Shown here one piece after another: positions 22,602-33,799 of a stretch of DNA of 64,000 nt. Under the pieces are notes generated by a model. It was not told the DNA's origin. It saw only the letters and a program-made list of their open reading frames with translations, and ran no database searches. The DNA lies in the NCBI GenBank assembly GCA_921293015.1, contig OV121084.1, forward strand, positions 25,420,946 through 25,484,945. Reading direction: 5' to 3'. A program made the position numbers and the translations under genes. Origin of the DNA: Phorcus lineatus (taxonomy: Eukaryota > Mollusca > Gastropoda > Trochida > Trochidae). Position 1 is the first letter of the stretch. Every line of letters starts with the position of its first letter.

Positions 22602-25600
22602 ACTAGTCCACTACTCTTCTGAGCACCTTGTAGTCGTTCAGAATCTCACCATCCCCTGGCTCTGTCCTACAGCCTCATGAGATTATCAAAGGTCCTCGGT
22701 GGATTTTTAACAAGATTCCTCTTGTTTTTCCAAATATGTAATTACCAATATAACCTGTAAGGGCTTCGATACAGTGTTGGATCCAAGAGGAGGTTGTCCT
22801 CGGTAAAATTGTTATATATATTCATTGTATGGAATGGTAAACCCAAGTTTGAAATCCCTTTGAAAAACCTGGGATTTGTAGGTGGTCCGACTAGTATCCA
22901 GTATCTTTGCGTCATTGTTATATTTAGGAACCACCATCAGTCATGAAAATTCTTGTACATTTTGGTCGCATGCCTGTCTGACCTAACCAAGAGATTAACA
23001 TATGATCACCCAGCTCTTGTAGTTTTGCAGTGTGGACCCAAATATAACTATACTTCATATGTTCTCTAAATATGTCCTGTAGGAAAAGTATTCTACAATA
23101 ACATCAGGGCCTAGATTTTCGAAGCTCTCTTAGCACTAAGATAGTCGTAAGTACCATACATTAACATTGGCTTACAAATATCTTAGCACTAAGAGAGCTT
23201 CGAAAATCCAGGCCCAGGCTAATATCTCACCAACAGATCTATGTTCTCTTTAAGTATTACATTCTTGGAACAATATCTACATTCTCTTGCTTCAGAGTAG
23301 TAGCTTTCTTAGACTATTTACCTGCTTTAGGGAGTTATCAGTTAGTTTGGTTCCCTTATCTGAACAGTGTTAGTGTGTAATATGTTGAGCTTCGACCTAG
23401 CCGCAACTAGTGAGGTAAATATAATTTACAATAAACTAAGGATTGTTACATTGTATAGTATTATCTTGTCATAGAGTTAGAAATTATCAATGTTTTGTAA
23501 TGCACCGAGTCTTCCTTCAGATTTGAACCACATTGTGGTGTTCATATGTGATTCATTTCTAATTTGTTGCTTCTTGAAATTTGATACGGATCAATCCATG
23601 ATTCAGCTTCCTCTAATGATCAAAACCTGCTCAAACTATTTAAGAGATATAGTGATGTTTAAGGTATTTTACTTTTAACTTTAAAACTTGCCTTCCGAGT
23701 TAAGTAGGATAAAAGTGTTTTCCTATGTTACCAGCCGTGTTTTCAACATTGAGACAAGCTCTTCCTCGTCATTTTTGGTTGTTGCAAACAATAATGTTGT
23801 TCATAATATATTTTATTTTGGATATTTGGAAATCATTTGAAAATGTGCATTAGAAAATTTAATTTGTGGTGATGGTTACCCTAACCCAAAACCTGACCCC
23901 TTACCCTAACATGAGTTAATCTATGATACTCGGACACTGAATCATGAGAAGTTTAGAACGTAGAAGAAGAAAAGGTGCAACAACAAAGAATTCTTGATTA
24001 TGTTAAGGCATTACACCATGTGTATTTGAAAATCAGGGACTTGCTTAAATAAATATAGTTTCTATCAAAGACAATAAAACATGTCTATGTTTTCAGATAC
24101 TCAAGATTCATCCCTCGTAATATAGAATTTGTGTAAATGAAGTCATGTGAAAATGCATTTGATTCTTCTGTCATTTCATATAGTTTTTCATTATGTATTG
24201 AAGACCAGTCTTTTTGAATTAGCTGTAACTTAGAATATAATTTGAATTGTGCAATATTTATAGCTAAGTAACTTAAATGTTCTTTTTTCTCTTGAAGGTT
24301 GTAGAAGAAGGTGGTTGGTTCATTATGACTATTATATATATATATATATACCTTCCATCAAAAAAGGTTCTTCCTAATGCTTAATCCCTCTGAGGTAGCT
24401 CCGTCATAAAGTCCTATACTGTCCTCTGTTCTATTCCTGATGTAGGGAGAGAATGGCTTGATCTCATCTTAGCTTAAGTGAATCAAAAATTCACTCTTTT
24501 GTCATGTTTAATTGTGTATACTTTTTCATTGAAACAGTTCCAGTATTTCTTTTCCTATGGTCTAGTTGGATAAACTCCTATTCCTTCGAGCCGTTCGACT
24601 ACCCATTGTTTGACATCTCTCAATGTTTGTCAAAAGCTGCTTGATTGATGTAGGGCTTGGAGTAGTAAGTGAAATGGCATTGAATATTGTGAAATTTTAT
24701 TGTTACAGTTATAGCTCTCCTATTGCATTTCAACTCAAACTTGAATGTATACATTTATCATATGTATCCGTATTGCATCAACTCATTGTTCTTTAACTTT
24801 ATCCAAAATTACGAAAGAAAATTGTCATACTAGTGTTTTGGTTTTATTGTAAGTACTAATGAATTTTGTTTTACGATTAAATTGAAAATGGGTTGAAAGA
24901 TGAAGTAGTTAAATTATGGTGAGTATCGATATTGTCTTCCTGGCTCCACAAGATCCAAAACTTATGTTAGAAGTTATTTTCAATCCCATTGTAAACTTAT
25001 GGTATCAATATAATGAACTACCAATTTATGGCAGTAGTCATCTTTGCAATAGTACTCGATCAATTACAAACATGTGACACAATTGTCGATGAATAAATAT
25101 CAATGTTAACTCTCTATAGTATCCAAAATGACATTTTCCCAGGATTAGTGTCCTTAATGATGATTTGTACAAGTATTTAAAATGTTTTTTAATTCATTCA
25201 CTTCTAGATATTCATGTTGACAAATTTTCTTTAAAAGTGTTTATCCCTGGTTGCAAGAATGTAAAACGGCTGACATCTGTTTCATCATTCAGATGGTCAT
25301 ATGAAATTCTTTGGGAATAAAAACTGAAATACTTATTTGTTTGGAATCAAAACTATCGCAATAGTGAGTGACAATAGTCTATCGTGCAAAAGTAGGTTGC
25401 AAAATTAGGTCAAAGTCACCCCTAATTGTAGTACATATTTGAACAAACTTTTAAAAACTTATGTACATGATTTTGTATAGGAACATTTGTGCAAATTTCA
25501 TATCATGAAATTAAAACTATAATTCCTTTGCTCGAATCTTCATTATTCATTGTTCGTACCAGTGTGATGTCAAATAGACACATACTTTGGCTCATGAGGC

Positions 25601-25960
25601 CCTCTCAAAACAGGAATTTCATTGTGAGGTACATTATACCTTTGTGATCACAATTTGCACTTTTGATCCTGACCCCTCAAAAAATAATGCAAAGACTGAT
25701 GATCTACAGAGCCTATGGCTCTACAGTTTTAATGCACTAACTGTTTTGTTGAGTATTTCAGTCTAAATAGATAGTTGTTGCATCTGCCTCAGTGTCTTAC
25801 TTTCATCATGCCAAAGATTGTTCATAGTTTTACCATCGATGAAGTATCACCAATTTCATCATTCTTAAGTTGAATTAAGTGTCATCCTTTGCCATTGTTT
25901 CATATCATTCATCATTCATCTTTACAACTACCCTTTCTCAACCTTAATTTTAATGAAATT
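22602..25960. other. 3' UTR of MIS18BP1 and non-coding AT-rich stretch
   Basis: No gene seen. A candidate polyadenylation signal AATAAA lies at 23430-23435, about 830 bp past the stop codon. The stretch holds one foldback MITE (23107-23215) and a short (TA)n run at about 24332-24351. The remaining sequence has no ORF above background in either strand. Confidence 0.5.
23107..23215. mobile_element. Foldback MITE, copy A
   Basis: The arm 'gggcctagattttcgaagct...' is mirrored about 100 bp later by '...agcttcgaaaatccaggccc'. It is one of three copies in the window (others at 26420 and 26747). It lies inside the probable 3' UTR of the MIS18BP1-like gene and would make a stable RNA hairpin there. 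Confidence 0.8.
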
Positions 25961-26419
25961 TTATTTGCAAAATTAAATTTGGGACATAGGGTTTTATTGC
26001 AGTCCATTGAAAATGTCTCGTATTTATAATGTATAAACAGTTAAAAATGTGTTCTTAAGATATTATGGTTAAAAGGCATACTTCAATTTTTCCAGATAAA
26101 TGAAGTATTATTGTTGTATATGGAAATGATTTACCACTTTGTACAGAATATAAATGGGTCCGCATTATCTAATCATTATTTAAACTTAAAAAGCGTGAAT
26201 TGACAAGTAAGTTGTTATGTTACATGTTGAATTTTAAGTTTCAAAGATTGAAGTATAAAGTCCAAAGAAGCATTAAATCCCTTACCTGCTTTGTGATTGG
26301 TTTTTGTTTTGTTTATGTTAACATGTATATGATAAGCTAGATATGAAAGGACGTCTCTCGAGACAAAAGAAACTAAAACATTGTAAATGGCATTGCCAGA
26401 CATCATTTATTATTTACCA

Positions 26420-26535
26420 GGGCCTAGATTTTCGAAGCTCTCTTAGAGCTTAGATAGTCGTAAGTACCATACATTAACATAGGCTTAAGACAATCTTAGC
26501 ACTAAGAGAGCTTCGAAAATATGTGTCCAGGCCTG
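26420..26535. mobile_element. Foldback MITE, copy B
   Basis: Same family as the copy at 23107; arms begin 'gggcctagattttcgaagct'. It interrupts the relic upstream module: the corresponding place in the three intact modules (near 31040-31060) has no insertion, which confirms mobility of the family. Confidence 0.8.
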
Positions 26536-26746
26536 AATTACAAGCTGAGCAGAGGAGGGAAAGCTAAGAAGGGGAAGAGGTGCAAAATGTGACCACAACA
26601 GCAAGAAAATCAGAAGCAATTTTTCAGACAATGAAGATCTCTTAAGATACACTGGAAACACAATTACAGCCGGAGAAGATTAAAGTTTTCTAATTTTTTC
26701 ATAACCAGGACGTATTATTACTGGCCTAGCTGATTTCAGAACCTTG

Positions 26747-26860
26747 GCCTAGATTTTCGAAGCTCAGCTCTCTTAGCCCTGAGATAGTCGAAAGTACCAT
26801 TAATTAGCATTACGACTACGACTATCTTAGCACTGAGAGAGCTTCGAAAATCTAGGCCCT
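26747..26860. mobile_element. Foldback MITE, copy C
   Basis: Third copy, arms 'ggcctagattttcgaagct' and 'agcttcgaaaatctaggccc', slightly rearranged near the left arm (short 'agctc' repeat). Confidence 0.8.
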
Positions 26861-27710
26861 GGTGTGTGTATATATGAACAGAATTTACTCTTATGACTAA
26901 TGGAGTCACATCTATTTAGAAAGAATTAATATTTGGAATTGGTTGGTTTGGAGTAAAGGAATGATGTGGAACTGAGTGAAATGATAAAGTAATGAAGTTT
27001 CACAAATACCTGCAGTCTCTGTGGAAGACAAAGTTTTGCCTTGTAAAAAGATAACAAAGCCAAGTTATTTCAAAGGAATACCTCTAAAATAAAAAAAATC
27101 AGTTTGATTACGAAAACAATTGGTTACATTCCCTTTGTCAGAGGATTGTCTGATTTTTAACTTAAAAAGATAAGGTTCACTATCAACAACCTGAACTTTA
27201 AGATAACTTCCTTTTACATAACTTTGAATTTAAAACAATCACGTTCACTATCAACACCTTGAACTTTTCAAGATAACTTCATTTTATGTCACTTTGAGCT
27301 TCAATGGATGACATCAGCTTCAAACATGCAATTCCTTTGCATCTTCTTGAACTTCAAAAGAAAACATTTCTTATCTTAAACTTCAGCTTCCAGAGACAGC
27401 ATCCCTTAAATCACCTTGAACTTCAAAGGATGACATCCTTTTACATAACATCCAAAATTGGCATTTTTGGTTCAACTTAACTTTGTAGGATGAAATCAAC
27501 AACAACAACCTTCGACTTGAAGTTCAAAAGTTAGCTTTCTTCGTGCATCATCTCGAGGATTAAAAGAAAGTATCATCTCGACAGTAAACTTAATGTCGAC
27601 TGGAAACGAAATTGCCTTCAAAGAGTATAGCATTCCCTAAAGTCACTTCCAAATTCAAAGATTGCACTATCAATAACGATCTTTTTGGCAGTAAAATATA
27701 CTGAAACGTA

Positions 27711-28598
27711 GCGATGGTATCACAAGTAAAGAAGTGAGCACAGCTCACATACCCCCGCTTCAAACTATAGTCTGGCTTTCTTTGATGGTCTAACCCTAAA
27801 AAAGCTCACCTGATCATGGTTGATAAGTGTATTAAGCTTGTTGAAGCTAGCATGTAAAGTTTAGGAGATATGCTCAGGAAAAAGCACTTCGTCAGATAGT
27901 CATTGTTTTAGTAATGCAGTCATGGAAACTGCAAAAAATAAAAATAATTTGTTGGTCTTTCCCTCAAAAGGCACACCTATGGATCATGGTTGGTAAGTGT
28001 ATGAAATTTGGTGAAGATAGCATGTATTGCTTAGGAGATGTACTCCGGACAAAGGACTTAGTCATAAATTCACTGTTAAAGTCATGTTTCCATGGAAAGG
28101 GCTGTAAGGCCTGGGTATAAAAAGGAATGATGTTTATAAGATTTCTATAAGAGTATAAAAGTATGTTATTCGAGTCAAATATATCAAACTTTATCAATGA
28201 TGTTAATTCATTGAGAAGTAGTGGTTGTTCCTCAAATCACCACCTTGGAGCTTATCAATTCCCTATAGAAACAATAAACAGGGTTATGTGGTCATTTGTG
28301 AAGAAAACCGGACAGTGGCGTATGCCAAAAACTCAAACGTAATTTTGGAAGCTTGATCTACCGCAGGCACAGGTTGTGTTTGGGAGGTCATTTAACTAAT
28401 ATTCATGTATACTTGACGCAGAATTTCGACATAATTACAGCTCTATGGTTGTTTTTAAATTATCATTGAAAAAAGGTAATCATCTGAACTGAGAAGATCA
28501 CATTTTCCGGTTGCAGAATATTGAGACCGAAGCATCTATAGAGTGTAATAAACACAATAATTAAAAGACGAAACCAAAGAAGCAACGAAAATGAGTAA
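27711..28598. other. Spacer with diverged direct repeat, downstream of GH-like gene 1
   Basis: No gene seen. Two diverged copies of about 130 bp lie at 27808-27933 and 27972-28100 (shared 'gatcatggtt', 'agatagcatgta'-like and 'ttaggagat' blocks). The rest is unique AT-rich sequence, different from the region downstream of gene copies 2-4. Confidence 0.55.
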
Positions 28599-28604
28599 TT
28601 TATT
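28599..28604 (-). terminator. Poly(A) signal of GH-like gene 1
   Basis: Plus-strand 'tttatt', i.e. AATAAA on the minus strand, 20 bp past the stop codon of gene 1. The other three genes have AATAAA about 60 bp past their stops (41471, 51201, 61819). Confidence 0.55.
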
Positions 28605-28623
28605 ATAACATGAACACACTTCC

Positions 28624-30390
28624 TCAGCGGACGTATCCCATCAGTGACTCTGCGCGGGAACCCTGGGGACAGGCATGGTCTAAAGCGTGAACATGTTGAT
28701 TGTTGGGATAAACACACCTATGGAAAGATCGGGGAGTCTCGGAGGTGATCACAGACGACACGTACCCAAGTAAACTCTCACCCTTATAACCCTCACACTT
28801 GGCATCAGGGGAGAAGAAGTGGATGGTGCCAGTATAGCATCTGTAGAAAGCCTTCCTGTTGTGGCCTGGGTGTTTGAAGATGATGAACTGGGTGTTGGAC
28901 TCTGCCTTGTTGTGGCTATCATGACACAGTATGCTGTCCCCAGGGTTGAAGTAGGTACAATGCTCTCTCCATCCTGACCTCAGAAGAATTGCCCTTTCAT
29001 TTGGATCCGTTGTCAGGAGGCTATCATGGGCACCCTGGTTGTACATCGAGAAGACATTGGTGTAGATGTCGCTGGTCGCCATGTTACAACATTCTTCATT
29101 CTTGTTTGTGCAGGTTGTTGCTTTGCTTCTGAACACTCGAACACAGGACTGAAGAAGTTTGTAATATTTGTCGCCATTGAAGATGGTTGGTTCAAAATCT
29201 CTGTGAAACTCCTCCCCGTAAAGATCCACCCACAGAGGATCCTTATGATTGGCAAAGAAGGGAGTAGGTTTAGTGGAACAGTTCTCAAGTCCCATGCTCC
29301 AGTACGTGTCCACTTTACCTGAGTAAGGGTTACCTTGTGGCTGGGCAATGAGTTCATTCCACCCCGACACGAAGAGATAGTCCGGCTGAGCTGCAAGTGC
29401 AGCCTTCAGCTGTTTCTTGAAGGTCAGTCCTGACAGGGTACCTGCAGCTTGCCAAGGGATGGACGCATAGCGTGTCTGGAAGGTTTTGGTTACAGGGAAC
29501 ATGGTGCCAAGGGGCGAGTTTCTGGTCATCACTGGAGAGCAGTCAGCATCAACTACAGACGAACTATACTGCCCTCTTGGTCCCATACACGGACTCATCA
29601 TACGCCAGTATCCGTCTTTCGAGTATTTACTCACTGGTAGATTAGCCCAATTTTTTACCACAGTGATTCCATTTGCCTCCAGTTGAGATACGATAGATGG
29701 GTCAAATGCCTTTGAAGCGACGCCATGAATCACCTTCCGTCCGTTATGCTTCAGAATGAGGTCCTCATAAGAAGAGTTCGTGTAGACATTAGATAAAGCA
29801 GTCCTCCAAGCGTTGTCTCCCGAACTCAAAGGCAACCACGCAGCAATGTCTGGAGTGACAATTCCCTGGTCTCTCAGCTTCTTCCATTCCTCACATAGGA
29901 CCTCAAGAGGTCGGTAGTTGATCACGTCAGCCTGGGTACTCATAATACCTAAGTTCGTCAGGTCGGCCAGGACAAAATCTACTCCAGCTTCGGTGATTTG
30001 CTTTGCATGTCGCCTCAACGTTGACTCAATATCGGGGCAGTCTGGTAGATGTCCGCTCTCGCCTGGACGCTTTCTGTAGATGCAGTAGAAACCAGCTTCT
30101 GGTTTCGTGTGGTAGAAGAAAAGGTTTGAGCTGGTCGCCTTGTATTTATCATAGATATCAATCATTTTGAGTTTATGGTTACTTCTTATAAGGTCCTCGA
30201 TCGTGATCAACTTCCCGCCATTTTTGGTTACTGTCTGCTGTCCTTGGAAGGCATAGCTGTGCCACATCGAATAGAAGATACCAACCCGTGGTAGCTGCCT
30301 TAGCGGCTCACTTGGCTCTAGGATGAATCCATTGCATGAGAGGATAGATAAAAGACAGCATATCCAAGAAGTAATTCCACGGACAGCCAT
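28624..30390 (-). CDS. Secreted TIM-barrel glycoside-hydrolase-like protein, copy 1
   Basis: Single uninterrupted 588-codon frame. Residues 1-21 form a signal peptide. Residues about 35-415 look like a TIM-barrel glycosidase domain related in style to GH71/GH99-like families: GIFYSMWHSY (38-46), AGVDFVLADLTN (135-146), PDIAAWLPL (180-188), FVSGWNELIAQ (340-350), DLYGEEFHRDFEP (389-401). D143 and E346 are natural catalytic candidates, by analogy only. Residues about 445-588 contain two or three repeats of the DUF5648 kind (MYNQGAHDSLLTTDPNERAIL; YRCYTGTIHFFSPDA; ESLMGYVR), often found as appended modules on secreted hydrolases. Cysteine-rich (about 14 in the last 170 residues), consistent with secretion. 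Substrate unknown. It is the most diverged of the first three copies and has a different 3' flank. Lack of introns in an intron-rich genome suggests retroposition or horizontal origin. Confidence 0.88.
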   Translation of the reverse strand: MAVRGITSWICCLLSILSCNGFILEPSEPLRQLPRVGIFYSMWHSYAFQGQQTVTKNGGKLITIEDLIRSNHKLKMIDIYDKYKATSSNLFFYHTKPEAGFYCIYRKRPGESGHLPDCPDIESTLRRHAKQITEAGVDFVLADLTNLGIMSTQADVINYRPLEVLCEEWKKLRDQGIVTPDIAAWLPLSSGDNAWRTALSNVYTNSSYEDLILKHNGRKVIHGVASKAFDPSIVSQLEANGITVVKNWANLPVSKYSKDGYWRMMSPCMGPRGQYSSSVVDADCSPVMTRNSPLGTMFPVTKTFQTRYASIPWQAAGTLSGLTFKKQLKAALAAQPDYLFVSGWNELIAQPQGNPYSGKVDTYWSMGLENCSTKPTPFFANHKDPLWVDLYGEEFHRDFEPTIFNGDKYYKLLQSCVRVFRSKATTCTNKNEECCNMATSDIYTNVFSMYNQGAHDSLLTTDPNERAILLRSGWREHCTYFNPGDSILCHDSHNKAESNTQFIIFKHPGHNRKAFYRCYTGTIHFFSPDAKCEGYKGESLLGYVSSVITSETPRSFHRCVYPNNQHVHALDHACPQGSRAESLMGYVR

Positions 30391-32447
30391 TTCGCAACGC
30401 CAATCTCAGAAACGAATGTTTGTCACACTGATAAACCTGCTTATCTCGAATAGATTTGAGAAAAGAAACGTAGTATTAAATTGTCATTATCAAAAACAAT
30501 CAAGAGTAAATTGTTTAGATCGACCTTGGCAACAGTTGTATCTATCCATTGCAGATAAGGTACTACATTTGAGTAACCTAATTATATGAATAAAATGTGA
30601 GCATAATTAAACTGTAATAATGTAATTTCGGGGTTTTGGAGTTTGGAATTTTTATTGGCAAAATTAAGATTTGGGATATAGGGTATTGTTGCAGTTCATT
30701 TGAAAATTTCACAGATATATAACGTATAAACATCTAAAAATATGTTCTCAAGGTATTATGGTAAAAAGACATTCTTATCATTTTCAGATAAATGAAGTAG
30801 TATTGTTGTATATGGAAATGATTTACCACTTTGTACAGAATATAAAAGGGTCTGTATTATCTAATCATTATCTAAACATCAAAGATTGAAGTGTAATGTC
30901 CAGGGAAGCATTAAAATTCCTTACTTGCTTTGTGATTGGTCTTTGTTTTCTTTATGTAAACATGTATATATGATAAACTGAAAATAAGGAAACCTCTGAA
31001 AACATCCAAAATTATAACATTGTAAATGGCAAATCAAGACTTCATTCATTATGACCGAGTCTTCGATTACAAATCAAGGAGGAAATGAGGTGCAAAGAGG
31101 GACAAAATCGAATCGCAACAGAAAGCAGCGACACGACCACATTGACCGACGAAATCGCATCACAATGTTGCGATCCGCATCGAAAAGTTACGAAATAGCA
31201 TCATTGAAGCGAAGATCAGCACTTTAAACGTGCGATAGCGCAAAATGAAACATTTGATAAGCAACACTGTCACTGAGTTTTCTTAACAACTTGGACTTTT
31301 AAAGAAGAAAATGCACTATCAACAACTTGGAATTTTAAAGAAGAACATTCGCTATTAACAACTTGGACTGTTAAAGAGGACGTTCACTATCAACGACTTG
31401 GATTTTTAAAGAAGAAAGTTCACTATCAACAACTTGGACTTTTAAAGAAGAATGTTCACTATGAAGAACTTGGACTTTTAAAGAAGACCGTTCATTATCA
31501 AGAACTTGGACTTTTATAGAGGACGTTCACTATCAACAACTTGGATTTTTTATAAAAAGAACGTTCACTTTCAATAATTTGAACAGAAAAACTGAAAACT
31601 TGGCATCAACGTCGACAGATAAAATTTCTTTACAACTTCAGCTTCAAGAGATCACATTCCCTTTACCCACCTTGAATCTTCAAATGATTGTATCCTCTTA
31701 CGTCAACTTAAAACATGGCATCCCTTCCAGCAATTTAAACTTTTTCGGATGAAATCCTTTAGATCAACTTCAAATTAAAAGTTACGTCGACTTAAAGCTT
31801 AAAAAATAGCATCCTCCAATTTTATAAACGAAAGCATTTCCCAACATAGGGTTGAAGTTCGAGGTATTGTATTCCCTGGTTCAAAGATAGTACTGGCAAA
31901 AACATTGGCTCCTTAGCAGTGAACATATGTTAAAAGAGATTGTTTTTAATACGATTTATGAAGAAATGCAAATTAAATTTTTGAAGTTCCCTATGGTACA
32001 ATAGATGCTCTGACCAACTTCTATTTCAAACGCCACAATTTAGAGCCATATCACTTTTTTTTAAATCACACAAAATAAAAAATTGCTGTAACTATATCGA
32101 AGTCATCAAAACCAAGAATTGATGGAGAAGGCAACAAAATGTCATACTTCTATATAATAATGTAACCATTCATATTGAAATGAAGATATTAAATAACTTT
32201 CTCCTTTACCTTAGATAAATCACTTTGCTATTGTTCAAGAACCTAACACCAATAGACATTGAAACGGGAGTAAACATGGAAAAACTGAAAATAAACTTTG
32301 ACGTTTACCAAATCATTTCTATGATGAGACCTGTTACGTACGTAATACTAACAAACTATCAAATTACTTACATCTTTGTGGTCGAATCATGAAAAATAAC
32401 TATAAATATCTTTTAACAGGCAGAAATGATAAATATTGGATATTTAA
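30391..32447 (-). promoter_or_regulatory. Upstream region of GH-like gene 1
   Basis: 2057 bp between the gene start and the retroelement, near-identical in units 2 and 3. The first 200 bp are shared even with the more distant copy 4 and contain GATA-type motifs (tgataaacctgcttatctcg at about 30428; ttgcagataagg at about 30549). Farther out lies a minisatellite of about eight 36-bp units (31284-31583). No ORF of note. Confidence 0.55.
31284..31583. repeat. Minisatellite, about 36-bp unit, unit 1
   Basis: About eight copies of a 35-36 bp unit with core 'aacaacttggacttttaaagaaga' variants start at 31286, 31321, 31357, 31392 and so on. The same array is present upstream of copies 2 and 3. Confidence 0.85.
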
Positions 32448-32627
32448 TGAGAATTAATAATTTTAGTTTGTGCAACAACAGTTTTATTTTCCCTTTAACG
32501 TTTTAGATCTTTTTATTTGCAACCTTCTTTTACATTCAACCAACCGGAAGTATGTCACTTCCATTAGGGTACTTAAGCAATTACCCAGGTACTTTTGCCT
32601 CTTTATGCATTACAAATTATTTGCTCA
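32448..32627 (+). repeat. Ngaro split direct repeat A1, element 1
   Basis: 180 bp from 'tgagaattaataatttt' to 'ttgctca', matching A copies at 36817, 37666, 38515 and 39364 with about 10 differences. This marks the 5' end of the element. Confidence 0.85.
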
Positions 32628-32788
32628 TCACTGGTCATAATCCATGGTAATCTCTCTGCTACTTTAATGGAACTCGCCATCGACAGAATCTAACGAAAGA
32701 TTACGTCTCGTAGATAAGTGCAGAAATTGCGGCACGCCAACAAACCCTTGGACGAACCCGTTCTGCCTCGAAATCGAAGAAGGCTACG

Positions 32789-33608
32789 ATGGGACGAGCG
32801 ACCCCACAGGGCAGCCATGATGCCATCATCGATCCTCCAACAGTCCATTTTCCAGTTCGCCTAACTGGCACGGATCTCCGGCAGAAACTTCGCGAAATGG
32901 GTGTCAGAGTGCCCCAATCTTGGACACGATCTACTCTCCTACAACTGTACGAAGAAAACAGGACGAACACCCGCGATGAGACTCGCCCCCAGCAACCAAG
33001 CAGTACCGTGACGTCATCGGAAGTTTCAGCAGAAACTTAGACTGGACAATTTCTCTCGTCGACAGACCATAACGATCTACCATCAGACTTCTCTCTTCGT
33101 GGATATTCCGCTTCAAGCTCTTAGGTGAAAGAAATTAGTGAAGAAAATTAAGGAGGGGAAGTATATCAATTTGGCTCTTTTACTCCTCCCAAATCAAGAG
33201 GTCGAAACACGCTCAATAGATATCAATGGCAGCACGCTCTTTCTGAAGGAGGATAGTCGGACAGGTCGCATTTTGCCCCTTCCCGAATTTTTGGAGGCCT
33301 TTGATACCTTCAAACGTTTATTGTGTGGTGATGATGCTATCAAACTACGGCAACTTAACATGCACCAGCAAATGTGCATCATGTTATCCCGGTACTATGG
33401 AGGAAGCTTGCATTACGACTACCAAAAACTATTTGCCTCCCGGGTCGCTGCTTATGCCGAGAAATGGGTACCAATGAATTGGGGCATCCGGGACATAAAT
33501 ATTTGGAGTCTTGTAACTTCAGGGAAAAGGGCTCGGACATGTGAAAAATGCAGCAGTCTTACCCATGTCACAGAAATGTGTTCTCAAGTTGCTCAAGTCC
33601 AACCATAA
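32789..33608 (+). pseudogene. Gag-like region of element 1
   Basis: Two frames: 32789-33040 with a SAP-like segment (LRQKLREMGVRVP...LLQLYEENR) and 33138-33608 (156 codons), a typical YR-retroelement Gag-like protein ending in a zinc knuckle CEKCSSLTHVTEMC (CX2CX4HX4C). A stop and frame change between them, and another after the knuckle, show decay. The downstream sequence in another frame still encodes Cys/His-rich residues. Confidence 0.75.
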
Positions 33609-33799
33609 GTCTCTAGGAACAGGGCCCCTGGAACAGACATTCGGTGACGGGATCGTGTTAGACATGGCAATTGTAAAATCTGCAACAATTTCAATGACAT
33701 GGGATGCCGGCGTGCAGTGTGTAGTTATGCCCATGTGTGTGTTCACTGTAAAGATTCTCGCCATGGACTACGTCAATGTCGGCAAAGACAACCAGAGTG

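Larger units (their letters stand above)
25960..27710. repeat. Decayed relic of the GH-like gene's upstream region
   Basis: From 'ttttatttgcaaaattaaatttggg' onward, this stretch follows the order of blocks found upstream of GH-like gene 1 (30640-31940): the '...ggaaatgatttaccactttgtacagaat' block, the 'gcattaaa..ccttac' block, and degenerate 'cactatcaac..cttgaac' minisatellite units. It is clearly diverged and is interrupted by two foldback MITEs. No coding region lies to its left, where a minus-strand gene would be expected. Confidence 0.75.

Noticed and set aside
23876..23912. Telomere-like 'ccctaaccc...ccctaac' string
   Set aside because: Only a few degenerate units inside an AT-rich stretch; not a telomere or clear interstitial telomeric array.
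29013..29396. Open frames of 60-127 codons overlapping the GH-like genes, on both strands
   Set aside because: They recur at the same offset in every gene copy, which follows from the high identity of the copies; they are shadows of the 588-codon frames.
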